Assembly (NCBI GenBank): GCA_965116715.1
Contig: OZ220724.1
Coordinates: forward strand, 620,001-684,000
Origin: Poriferisodalis sp965116715
GTDB taxonomy: Bacteria; Actinomycetota; Acidimicrobiia; Acidimicrobiales; Poriferisodalaceae
Direction: 5' to 3'
DNA: 64,000 nt
Positions 17,827 to 25,409 of this stretch are shown here, piece after piece. The notes under the pieces are model-generated. The model had not been told where the DNA came from and did not search any database. It worked only from the letters and a program-made list of their open reading frames with translations. The position numbers and the translations under genes are program-made. Each line of letters opens with the position of its first letter. Positions within the stretch are counted from its first letter, which is position 1.

Positions 17827-20129
17827 TGCTTGCGCTCCAGGGCGTCGAGCACGGCCTCGGGCGTGATCGGCAGCGTGTCGATCGGTGCGCCGACGGCGTC
17901 GGAGATGGCATTGGCGATTGCGGCCGCCACCGGCACCACCGGAGGCTCGGCGGCGCCCTTGGCGCCAAAGGGACCGTCCGGGTCGGCGTGCTCCATCACG
18001 ATGGCCTCCACCCTGGGCACATCGGGCGCGAGCGGCAGCCCGTGCTGCTTGAAGGTGCGCTGAACGTAGCGGCCGTGGTCAAGATCGACCCGTTCGCTCA
18101 GGGCGAAGCCCAAGCCCTGGGCGACGCCGCCTTGGATCTGCCCGGTAATGGCGTCGGGATGGATGGCTCTGCCGACCTCTTGGCACACGATGTATCGATC
18201 CACGGTGACCTGGCCGGTGACAGTGTCCACGCTCACCTCTGCCTGATGCAGGTGATAGGTGGGCGTGGGCCATCCTTTGATCAGCATGCCTGTGGCGCAC
18301 AGCGGGTCATGCGGCGGCGTGGGCGTGACGTAGGAAGCGCCTGCGGCAATCGGTCCCTCGGACCAGGTAGCTGCCTGTGCGACCTGGCCGAGCGTCACGC
18401 TGGCAGTCGGCACGCCGGCAACCGACACAACGCCGTCGGTGATCACCAGATCCTCCGCGGCGGCCTCGAGCATCTGCGAGGCCCGCTCGAGCACCTGGCT
18501 GCGAACCTCGGCTGATGCATCGGCGATGGCCCGGCCGACCACGTGAGTGGTGCGACTGCCCTGCGAACCTGCGTCGTAGCCGGTCGCGTCAGTGTCGGGC
18601 ATGGTCACGGTGACCTGGTCGGTCGGAAGACCCAGCGCCTCGGCCGCAATCTGACGCAGCCCGGTGGCGACGGCGCCCGAGCCGTTCTCGGTTGCCGAGG
18701 TGATCACGGTGGCGGTGCCGTCCTCGTTCAGCTTCACGGTCGCGTGACCCGGCATCGGGTTCGTCAGCCAGACCGCGGCCGCTTGCCCGACGCCTCGCAA
18801 CTCGCTCCCGGGAAGCTCACCTGGCGATGATCGATGCTCCGCAGCCTCCTGCCAAGAAGCAGCTTCGTCCACACGATCGAACGCCTCTCGCAGGATCGAC
18901 ACCTGTTCGAGGGGCTGGCCGTTTCGCATCAGGTCACCGTCCTGCGCCAACGAGGCCAGCCGGTACTCCCGGCGATCGCGGCCCAGTGTGTCGGCGATGG
19001 CATCCATGTGGCGCTCGTTCGCGAACACCAGCCACGGTCCGTTGACGCCCCGGTAGGCACCCGTCGGCGCCGTGTTCGTGTACACGTTGCGGGTCCGGAT
19101 GCGTGCCGTCCCCACCCGGTAGATGGAACCGAAGACGAACATCGGAATCGACGACAGCGCCGGGCCGTTGTTGGCATAGGCGCCGCTGTCGGACACGATC
19201 TCCACATCGGTCGCCAGGATCGTGCCGTCACGCCGCACTGCAGAACGCACTGCGGTGATCGCATTGGCCCGGCACGGCGCCACCAGCCGTTCTTCCAGCG
19301 CCGTGTGCTGCATCCGCACCGGACGTCGATAGCGCTGCGCCAGCAGCGCAGCGAAGGCTTCGAGGCTCACGTCGAGCTTGGCCCCGAAACCGCCGCCGAT
19401 GTGATGCCCCACCACCCGAACGGCGGACGGTGCCACACCCAGAATCTGGGCCACCCGGTCACGCAGCCGGAACGGGTACTGGTGGGAGACCTCGATGGTG
19501 TAGCGACCCGATTCATAGGTGGCGAGCGCCATCTTGGGTTCCAGGTGCGCCTGATACTGCCGGGGAGTGCGATAGGTGCCTTCCACCACGAAGTCCGCCG
19601 CTGCGAACGCCTCGTCGAGGTCGCCCGGGTCATGGATGACCTCGGCAACCACATTGCCGTCGCGTCCGATGTCGACCCCGCCCGCGACTGCGAACCGGTT
19701 CCAGTCGGGATGCACCAGGCGCGCACCCGGTGCCAGCGCCTGTTCCGGCGTGGACACCGGCTCGATCGGCTCGATGTCGATGGCGACTGATCGGGCTCCG
19801 GCTTCGGCCGCGGCTCGGCTGTCTGCAACAACGATCGCGACCGGCTCGCCCTCATAGGCCACGTAGTCGGCAGCCAGCATGGGCGTGTCCGACACGATCA
19901 CGCCGGTTCGCCAGTCCGGCACGTCAGCAGCGGTCAGCACCTCCAGCACCCCGTCGACCCTGAGGGCCGGGACGGGGTCGATCGTACGGACGTGGCCTGC
20001 TGCTGCCGGCGAGCGGGCGAGCGACGCCCATAGCATCCCGGTGCGGGACAGATCGGCGCCGAAGATCGCCTGGCCGCGCAGTTTGGCATCGGCATCACTG
20101 CGATCTGGGCTGCTGCCCAGCGCGCTCAC
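17823..20129 (-). CDS. Xanthine-dehydrogenase-family Mo-binding subunit
   Basis: 768 residues. Domain order is normal: an N-terminal Ald_Xan a/b domain (RGQAIFGADLSRTGMLWASL), then the Mo-pterin domain with HHIGGGFGAKLD, PTGAYRGVNGPW and GAKGAAEPPVVPVAAAIANA, which holds the catalytic Glu. The AYRG loop lacks the Cys seen in form I CO dehydrogenase (AYRCSFR), so this is not a CODH. The enzyme hydroxylates an aromatic or N-heterocyclic carbon using water. It joins the FeS and FAD subunits encoded just upstream. Confidence 0.92.
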   Translation of the reverse strand: MSALGSSPDRSDADAKLRGQAIFGADLSRTGMLWASLARSPAAAGHVRTIDPVPALRVDGVLEVLTAADVPDWRTGVIVSDTPMLAADYVAYEGEPVAIVVADSRAAAEAGARSVAIDIEPIEPVSTPEQALAPGARLVHPDWNRFAVAGGVDIGRDGNVVAEVIHDPGDLDEAFAAADFVVEGTYRTPRQYQAHLEPKMALATYESGRYTIEVSHQYPFRLRDRVAQILGVAPSAVRVVGHHIGGGFGAKLDVSLEAFAALLAQRYRRPVRMQHTALEERLVAPCRANAITAVRSAVRRDGTILATDVEIVSDSGAYANNGPALSSIPMFVFGSIYRVGTARIRTRNVYTNTAPTGAYRGVNGPWLVFANERHMDAIADTLGRDRREYRLASLAQDGDLMRNGQPLEQVSILREAFDRVDEAASWQEAAEHRSSPGELPGSELRGVGQAAAVWLTNPMPGHATVKLNEDGTATVITSATENGSGAVATGLRQIAAEALGLPTDQVTVTMPDTDATGYDAGSQGSRTTHVVGRAIADASAEVRSQVLERASQMLEAAAEDLVITDGVVSVAGVPTASVTLGQVAQAATWSEGPIAAGASYVTPTPPHDPLCATGMLIKGWPTPTYHLHQAEVSVDTVTGQVTVDRYIVCQEVGRAIHPDAITGQIQGGVAQGLGFALSERVDLDHGRYVQRTFKQHGLPLAPDVPRVEAIVMEHADPDGPFGAKGAAEPPVVPVAAAIANAISDAVGAPIDTLPITPEAVLDALERKQ

Positions 20130-20617
20130 GACGCCACCGCCCGGGCGGCGTCCAGTGCCGCATCGACGATCTGCTGGTACCCGGTGCAGCGGCAGATGTT
20201 GCCTGCCAGCGCGTGGCGCACCTCTGCCTCGGTCGGCTCAGGCACCTCGTCCAGCAGGGCCGTGAGCACCATCAACACACCGGGCGTGCAGTAGCCGCAC
20301 TGGACCGCCGCATGGCGCACGAATGCCTGCTGCAGCGCCGTCAGATCGTCTGCCCCGGCCAGTCCTTCGACAGTTTGAACGGTGTGGCCGTCCGTCGAGC
20401 CGGCGGCCAGGATGCAGGAGGCAGCCGGTCCGCCGTCCACCAGCACGGTGCAGGCACCGCACTCGCCTTCGCCGCAGGCCTCTTTGGGGCCCGTCAGCCC
20501 CAACCGGTCCCGCAGCGTTCCCAGCAGCGTCTCCCCCGCACCGACGTGGAGCGCACGGTGCCGGTCATTGACGACGAGCCGGATCGAGACGGACTGCTCG
20601 TCCGCAGCCGCAGGCAT
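20126..20617 (-). CDS. (2Fe-2S) subunit of molybdenum hydroxylase
   Basis: 163 residues from the ATG at 20617, which overlaps the FAD-subunit stop. Two Fe-S clusters are visible: the plant-ferredoxin type (CGEGECGACTVLVDG with a further Cys in ASCILAA) and the alpha-helical one (QCGYCTPGVLMV, ICRCTGYQQI). Length and motif order are normal for CoxS/XdhC-like subunits. It passes electrons from the Mo centre to FAD. Confidence 0.92.
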   Translation of the reverse strand: MPAAADEQSVSIRLVVNDRHRALHVGAGETLLGTLRDRLGLTGPKEACGEGECGACTVLVDGGPAASCILAAGSTDGHTVQTVEGLAGADDLTALQQAFVRHAAVQCGYCTPGVLMVLTALLDEVPEPTEAEVRHALAGNICRCTGYQQIVDAALDAARAVAS

Positions 20618-21483
20618 CAGCCGCTCGCTCCGGGGATTGCAGCGACGCACCGCTCGGCAACCCTGCTCAGCAGTCCGGGGAGGATCCGCCGCCGGTACTG
20701 CGCCGACTCGGTCCGTTCCGGCGCTGCAACACTCGCGAGTTCCTCGCCGGCCTCCGCAACGTCGATTCGACCGTCGATGAGCTGGGTTCCCACGATGACA
20801 GCTTCGGCGCTCGTCACCCGGTGCGGCGGGCGGGTGCCGCCGCACACCGCGATGCGGGCGTCACTGACCACGCCGCTCGGCGTCAGCTCCAAGCGGAGCG
20901 CCAAGCCGGCCACCGCAAGATCCATGGCACTGCGACGGCCCACCTTGAGGTAGCCCTCGGCGCTCCGCTCGCCAAGCGGCTCCAGCTCGACCGCACGCAG
21001 CAGTTCCGTCGGCCTCAGCGTCGTAGCGCCTGCTCCTGCCAGGAACTCGCCCAGCTCCGTGCGCCGCCGACCCGACTTGGACACGAGCGTCAGCTGCGCG
21101 TCGGCGACCAGCAGGGCCGGCAGCGTGTCGGCCGTCGCGGCTGCCGAGCAGATGTTGCCGCCCAAGGTCGCGACGGTCTGGGTCTGCCACGCTCCCACCG
21201 CGGCGGCCGCTTGGGACAGTGCCGGGTGTCGCAGCGCAATCAGCGACGCAGTGGCGAGCCGTCGCATCGTGACGAGCGCACCGATGCTCGTCATGCCGCC
21301 GACGTCGGCAATGCCCTGCAGCCCGTCGATCCCGGTGATGTCGATCAACGCGGCCGGTGACTGCTCGCCTCGCAGGTACCCGGGCATCACATCGGTCCCG
21401 CCCGCCAGAATGCGCCCCTCGGTGCCCCAGCGGCTCAGCTCGTCAACCGCCTCAGCGACACTGCGAACCCTGCAGAACTCCAC
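20617..21483 (-). CDS. FAD-binding subunit of molybdenum hydroxylase
   Basis: 288 residues from a GTG at 21483. The FAD site motifs are clear: RILAGGTDVMPGYLRG near residue 25 and TVATLGGNICSAAATADTLPA near residue 105, followed by the CO_deh_flav_C domain (LKVGRRSAMDLAVAGLAL). It is the first gene of the five-gene minus-strand operon. Gene order FAD, FeS, Mo subunit differs from the usual cox order M-S-L only in name; the three together form one enzyme. Confidence 0.9.
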   Translation of the reverse strand: MEFCRVRSVAEAVDELSRWGTEGRILAGGTDVMPGYLRGEQSPAALIDITGIDGLQGIADVGGMTSIGALVTMRRLATASLIALRHPALSQAAAAVGAWQTQTVATLGGNICSAAATADTLPALLVADAQLTLVSKSGRRRTELGEFLAGAGATTLRPTELLRAVELEPLGERSAEGYLKVGRRSAMDLAVAGLALRLELTPSGVVSDARIAVCGGTRPPHRVTSAEAVIVGTQLIDGRIDVAEAGEELASVAAPERTESAQYRRRILPGLLSRVAERCVAAIPGASG

Positions 21484-21496
21484 CGCCGCCAGCCTG

Positions 21497-21817
21497 CTAG
21501 CAGCTCAACGCGTAGGAAACGGCTTGACAGACGGCGTTCATCGTCCCTCCGTCCAACTCGCCAACGCGTTCGTGGAGCGTCGAGCGTCGCACGGTGTGGA
21601 GGCCGTCGCAATTGACGGCCGACTCACGCGGCAGACCGACTTCGGCGTTGTCGATCAGCACCTCGGAGTGCAGCCCGCGAACGGCCGTAGTGATCTCAGC
21701 CACCGTGACCGACTCTCGGACATCGATGACCTCGGGTCGAGTCAGGACCAGCACTGGACGTCGCTTGCCGCCCGCCTGAGCCCACCAGATCTCGCCACGG
21801 TTCACTCGTTGCCCCAC
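21497..21817 (-). CDS. MazF/PemK-family toxin
   Basis: 106 residues. The opening VNRGEIWWAQAGGKRRPVLV is the PemK-barrel start with the conserved RP-VLV, then VAEITTAVRGLHSEV, close to known MazF sequences. The start overlaps the RHH antitoxin by about 16 bases. The toxin ends 13 bases before the start of the molybdenum-hydroxylase operon on the same strand, so read-through is possible. Confidence 0.85.
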   Translation of the reverse strand: MGQRVNRGEIWWAQAGGKRRPVLVLTRPEVIDVRESVTVAEITTAVRGLHSEVLIDNAEVGLPRESAVNCDGLHTVRRSTLHERVGELDGGTMNAVCQAVSYALSC

Positions 21818-22011
21818 GCTTCGGCATCGTCCCAGAAGTCGTCAGGCGACTCGGGGGCTCGCAAGTACGCAGCACGGTCTGCTTCGCCCATCGCTCGCCG
21901 CACCGCGTCGGCCACGCCTTCCCGCGCTGCGGCGGAGATGTTCACACTCAACCGATGGGCCTGCGCCACCAGCTCTTTGTCCAGCGTGAACGTCGTTCTC
22001 GTTGTCGCCAT
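21802..22011 (-). CDS. CcdA-like RHH antitoxin
   Basis: 69 residues from the ATG at 22011. The N-terminal RTTFTLDKELVAQAHRLSVN and ISAAAREGVADAVRR form a ribbon-helix-helix, followed by an acidic Trp-containing tail (ESPDDFWDDAEAWGNE) that would bind the toxin. It is paired with the MazF toxin, a mixed combination known in actinobacteria. A perfect 12-bp palindrome lies upstream. Confidence 0.8.
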   Translation of the reverse strand: MATTRTTFTLDKELVAQAHRLSVNISAAAREGVADAVRRAMGEADRAAYLRAPESPDDFWDDAEAWGNE

Positions 22012-22017
22012 CACTCC

Positions 22018-22023
22018 GTTATA
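22018..22023 (-). promoter_or_regulatory. Candidate -10 (TATAAC) six bases before the antitoxin ATG
   Basis: TATAAC-GGAGTG-ATG on the minus strand. The last base deviates from TANNNT. The GGAG in the spacer is too close to act as a normal ribosome site. Confidence 0.45.
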
Positions 22024-22029
22024 TCACTC

Positions 22030-22041
22030 AGTGCTAGCACT
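22030..22041. promoter_or_regulatory. Perfect palindrome AGTGCTAGCACT (candidate antitoxin operator)
   Basis: A 12-bp self-complementary site 19 bases upstream of the RHH antitoxin start and just upstream of its candidate -10, the expected position of an autoregulatory operator. Confidence 0.5.
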
Positions 22042-22050
22042 ACATGCTAC

Positions 22051-22734
22051 TCAGTCGGCGGCGACTGGGGGCGTGGTCTCGCTCATGCGGTCCCACACCA
22101 CCTGGTCGGGCAGGCTCATCACCATGTCGTAGTGATCCTCGGGCATCAGTCGCGGCATTCCGCTGTCCGAGGACGGCTGGGGCACCGGCTCGACTGGGCG
22201 TCGGTATTCCGCTGGGTACTTCAGGGCTTCGAGTTCGGCGGCAGAGATGCCGCACAGTTCCTGCACTTCGGGGTCCACCCACTGCTCCACAGGGATTGCC
22301 GAACCGCACGCCACCTCCAATGCCAGCCCCTCGGGGCCGGCGAAGTAGATCGACTGGATGAAGCCGTGGTCAATCGGGCCGAACACCTGCACGCCCCGGT
22401 CGCGGATGCGATCCCGCAACGTCATCAGGTCCTCGAACGTGTCCACGTTGAAGGCCACGTGCTGCATGGTGCCGGCAGTCACCGGTTCTCCCGGGCCGCC
22501 GGCGTGGGTGACACCCAGCTCGATGTCCTTGGCATTGTCGGGGTGCTGCACGAAAGCGACATGGCTGTCGGGCGCCAACTCCACGAAGCCGTGATACGTG
22601 CCGTCCACGCCGTGCATCCAATACAAGGCCTTCAGCGGCAGCCCCAGCACATCGCACCAGAACTCCAGCTGGCCCTTCATGTCGCGGGTGGACAGGGCCA
22701 GGTGGTTCACACCATTGGGATGCAGTGCAGTCAT
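22051..22734 (-). CDS. VOC-family protein (extradiol-dioxygenase-like)
   Basis: 227 residues with a GGGGGG ribosome site. Two VOC modules are visible: GVNHLALSTRDMKGQLEFW with the first metal His, and TMQHVAFNVDTFEDLMTLRD with the second; FAGPEGLALEVACG supplies the Glu. The two-His, one-Glu set fits an iron-dependent extradiol dioxygenase or a glyoxalase. A tail of about 70 residues (Pro-rich) is extra. The natural substrate cannot be told; neighbours on both sides are oxidoreductases or TA genes. Confidence 0.8.
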   Translation of the reverse strand: MTALHPNGVNHLALSTRDMKGQLEFWCDVLGLPLKALYWMHGVDGTYHGFVELAPDSHVAFVQHPDNAKDIELGVTHAGGPGEPVTAGTMQHVAFNVDTFEDLMTLRDRIRDRGVQVFGPIDHGFIQSIYFAGPEGLALEVACGSAIPVEQWVDPEVQELCGISAAELEALKYPAEYRRPVEPVPQPSSDSGMPRLMPEDHYDMVMSLPDQVVWDRMSETTPPVAAD

Positions 22735-22815
22735 TCGAGCCCCCCTGCTGCAGTCCTGTTGTGACTATATGTCTCGGGAAGTCCCCGGGATTCGGGGCAG
22801 TCAACCCGGGTGCGC

Positions 22816-23829
22816 TCAAGTCGGCGCCAACCGGGCCATCACGTGCTCGGCGAAGAGATCGAAGGAGCGGTCCACCTCGTAGGCGGACAGGTCACCCCAC
22901 GCGAAGACGCCCACGAAGTAATCGGTGCCGGCTTCGGCTGCGAACTGCTCGCAGTGCTCACGCACGGTCTGCGGCGAGCCGACCACGACGGCCTGGAACT
23001 GCTTGGCCTTGTCGTAGTCGCCGCCGAGCGTCGGATCATTCGGCGGCGTCATCTCATAGCGCCTGAACAGCCGCGTCAGGTGCTCGGTGAATGCTCCCCA
23101 GGTGCGGCGCCCGATCTCGTCGGCCTCGGCATCGGTGGGCGCCACGACCAGTCGCCGGAGCCCGCCGATCATCGGCGAGTGGTGCCGGCCGATGCCGTCC
23201 CGGCCGAGAAGTTCGTGGTAGCGGGCAGTGCTCGCGGCCATGGCGGCAAGCGGCCCAGCAGCCATGGTGCGCACACCCATCTCGGCAGCTGTCTCCAGCT
23301 GGCCGGGCCGCCACAGCGGCGGGTAGGGCTTCTGGTAGGGCTCGAATTCGATCGGCACGTCGCGGAATTCGTAGAACTGCCCGTCGAAGCTGAAGTTCCC
23401 GCCGGTCGTCTGCATCGCAGCCAGGATCAGCTCCAGCGACTCGTCAGTCCGCGCGATGGCGTCGTCAGGCTCCAGTCCCCACAGCAGGTGCTCGGTCACG
23501 CTGATGCCTTTGCCGAAGCCGAACTCCAGCCGGCCCTCGGAGAGCTGGTCCAGCATGCACAGCTCCTCGGCCAGCCGGATCGGGTGGTAGAAGGGCAGCA
23601 GGTGCACCAGCGAGCAGATGCGGATGCGGCTGGTGCGCTCGATGGCGGCCGCCAGGAACACGTTGATGCTGGGCGCGGCGTCGAGCGGGATCAGGTGATG
23701 CTCGGACTTGTGCCAGCCCCACACGCCGGCTTCCTCGGCCCGCACCAGCAAGTCCAGGCGATGCCGGTAGAGCTCATGCCACGGCACATCGCCAGGCTGT
23801 TCGAGCTGGTCGAAGATGCCGAACCGCAT
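22816..23829 (-). CDS. LLM-class flavin-dependent monooxygenase
   Basis: 337 residues from the ATG at 23829 (MRFGIFDQLEQPGD), chosen over an upstream start at 23889 because the first barrel strand begins there. Motifs: WHKSEHHLIPLDAAPSINVF, RIRICSLVHLLPFYHPIRLA and GRLEFGFGKGISVTEHL, the bacterial-luciferase alpha-like pattern with the EHH catalytic His region. This group more often uses FMN than F420. Single gene on the minus strand, followed by a VOC gene with which it may share a substrate. Confidence 0.87.
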   Translation of the reverse strand: MRFGIFDQLEQPGDVPWHELYRHRLDLLVRAEEAGVWGWHKSEHHLIPLDAAPSINVFLAAAIERTSRIRICSLVHLLPFYHPIRLAEELCMLDQLSEGRLEFGFGKGISVTEHLLWGLEPDDAIARTDESLELILAAMQTTGGNFSFDGQFYEFRDVPIEFEPYQKPYPPLWRPGQLETAAEMGVRTMAAGPLAAMAASTARYHELLGRDGIGRHHSPMIGGLRRLVVAPTDAEADEIGRRTWGAFTEHLTRLFRRYEMTPPNDPTLGGDYDKAKQFQAVVVGSPQTVREHCEQFAAEAGTDYFVGVFAWGDLSAYEVDRSFDLFAEHVMARLAPT

Positions 23830-23878
23830 GAGCGGCGAGCGTAGTTGTGGGCTGGTGAGCGCTACCGAGCCGCCGGGG

Positions 23879-24301
23879 TCATTGGGCAAGCGCTGTCGCT
23901 AGGCCCTCGCGAGCTGCGGCATCGATCAGCCGCCGGTCACCGCTGATGAGCACCGCATCTCCGTCGGCCATCGCCTGTGCGGCGGCGAGATGAACAGCGT
24001 CGTAACCGCGAAGCTGGTGCGTCTCAGCCAGTGCTCCTGCCGCGCTCATGAGGCGTTGGGTGACCTCGATGAAGCTCATCTGGCCGGTCAGCACGTCGAG
24101 TTGACCCACCGCCGCTGCAAGTTCATCCTGGCTGAGCCGTGCCATGCGTTGTGCCTGGGCCAGTGCTGCTCGGGCCTCGGCGTACATGAGACGCACGCTG
24201 ACAGCTCGAGTCGCCTCATTCCAGAGCCTGATGCACATCGCTGAACTCGGCTCTTCGACGATCAGCGGGACAACGGCCGAAGTGTCGAAGTAGACGATCA
24301 C
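23879..24301 (-). CDS. PIN-domain (VapC-family) toxin
   Basis: 140 residues. PIN RNase acidic residues are in place: MIVYFDTSAVVPLIVEEPSS (first Asp), the Glu in YAEARAAL, and RGYDAVHLAAAQAMADGD with the later Asp. It cleaves RNA with metal. The start overlaps the antitoxin stop (ATGA). Confidence 0.88.
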   Translation of the reverse strand: MIVYFDTSAVVPLIVEEPSSAMCIRLWNEATRAVSVRLMYAEARAALAQAQRMARLSQDELAAAVGQLDVLTGQMSFIEVTQRLMSAAGALAETHQLRGYDAVHLAAAQAMADGDAVLISGDRRLIDAAAREGLATALAQ

Positions 24302-24555
24302 CGTCGCTGTTCGGCCACGAGATCGCTCACCGGCGCTGTGCCCGTGACCGTGGCCGCGTCCAGCCGCTGCTTGACTAATGCCGCCGGAGTCACCATGCCT
24401 TCGGCAACCAGGCGGTCAATGGCTCGTGGTTGCTCGAGTGGGATCAGTCGGGCGCACGCCTTGCCGTGGGCGGTGACAACAACCTCCTGTCCGGCCCGGA
24501 CGGCCGCCAAGTACTTGCTGAGGTGGTTGCGCAGTTCACGTATCCCGGCTTCCAT
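24298..24555 (-). CDS. Phd/YefM-family antitoxin
   Basis: 85 residues: GIRELRNHLSKYLAAVRAG and EVVVTAHGKACARLIPLEQP are the Phd/YefM DNA-binding fold. The C-terminal tail (about residues 50-85) would bind the PIN toxin. First gene of the pair. Confidence 0.88.
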   Translation of the reverse strand: MEAGIRELRNHLSKYLAAVRAGQEVVVTAHGKACARLIPLEQPRAIDRLVAEGMVTPAALVKQRLDAATVTGTAPVSDLVAEQRR

Positions 24556-24561
24556 GCTTCA

Positions 24562-24567
24562 ATTGTA
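24562..24567 (-). promoter_or_regulatory. Candidate -10 (TACAAT) six bases before the antitoxin ATG
   Basis: TACAAT-TGAAGC-ATG on the minus strand; one of the best matches to TANNNT in the window and consistent with a leaderless mRNA. Confidence 0.55.
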
Positions 24568-24604
24568 GTGCTATCGAGTTAGACAAAATCGCCACATAGG
24601 GATC

Positions 24605-25300
24605 TTCGGCAACAGCGACCTACCCGGGCAGTGGCTTCCGAATGCGTTCGCGCGGCCATTGGCCTACCGAGACTGCACGGTCGTTCCCAACGAGATTGGG
24701 GCGTTCCAACCGGACGCAACCAACATCACTGGGCCACTTCGGCTGCACGAGGGCCAGCGGCGTTGACCAAGGTCCTATAGCGGACAGTCTCGCCGGATGC
24801 CAGCACGGCGCAGCTGGAGATACTGCACTACGAGCATGAAGGTCCCCCACGCCATGGCGCCCAACACGGCGAGGCCGAACCACCCAGGGCAGTCTCCGAT
24901 CTCGCATTCGATGACACGGAACGCGAGCATCGCTATTCGGGGCCGAACATGGCCAAGTGAGCTGGGTGTTGTAGCCGAGGCGGCGCAGCTCTTCGTGCCG
25001 GTCGCCCTCAGGTAGCGCCAGCCGCCGGCCGGCGACGGCCTGAGGGTCGCCAGCCTCGGTGAGGGGGTGGTCTAGCCAGCCGCTCACTACGCCGGCGATT
25101 GTGGAGAGCTCGACGGTGAGCGCGTCGTCGAGCGCTGAGGCGAGCCGGCGAGCGTGGCCACGACGAGGATGAGAACGAGTGTGCGCGATATTCGCGCGCT
25201 GTAGCGGCGCCGTGTGCGGCGCGTCAGGCGATCTCGGCCTGTGCCCGTTCGCGTGCCTGTTCGCGGATTCGGGCGCTGACGCTGGGCGGGAGCCATGCGG
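24605..25300 (-). other. Degenerate region with a possible frameshifted secreted-protein gene
   Basis: About 850 bases between the Phd start and the amine-oxidoreductase stop hold no clean gene. On the minus strand a basic segment plus a membrane helix (ISRTLVLILVVATLAGS) lies in one frame at 25087-25296, and a plausible continuation (ALDDALTVELSTIAGVVSGW, then PEGDRHEELRRLGYN) in another frame, joined by a one-base shift near 25140. This looks like a decayed gene with a signal peptide, not a working one. No family recognised. Confidence 0.3.
24775..24930 (-). CDS. Possible small membrane protein (51 aa)
   Basis: From an ATG at 24930: a short N-terminal part with two Cys (IECEIGDC), a membrane helix (WFGLAVLGAMAWGTFMLVVQ) and a basic tail ending IRRDCPL. 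The hydrophobic block is uninterrupted and positive-inside. No clear ribosome site, and it lies in a decayed stretch, so it may be a remnant. Confidence 0.3.
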   Translation of the reverse strand: MLAFRVIECEIGDCPGWFGLAVLGAMAWGTFMLVVQYLQLRRAGIRRDCPL

Positions 25301-25330
25301 TCGCTGCTGCGAGGAAGGCGAGGCGAGTGG

Positions 25331-25368
25331 CGATGAAGACGCCGAAATGCGCTTCGGCGTCTTCATCG
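25331..25368. terminator. Strong hairpin (16-bp perfect stem) downstream of the amine oxidoreductase
   Basis: CGATGAAGACGCCGAA (25331-25346) and its exact complement (25353-25368) around the loop ATGCGC. It lies 41 bases past the oxidoreductase stop and has no T run, so it may be a high-GC style terminator or an mRNA-stabilising end. Confidence 0.65.
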
Positions 25369-25409
25369 TGTCGACGCTCGATGCGCGCCGTCCGGGCTGG
25401 ATCGACCGC

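Noticed and set aside
24620..25366. 248-residue minus-strand ORF
   Set aside because: Arg/Pro-rich and without motif as a whole; only parts look like protein, so it was described as a degenerate region instead.
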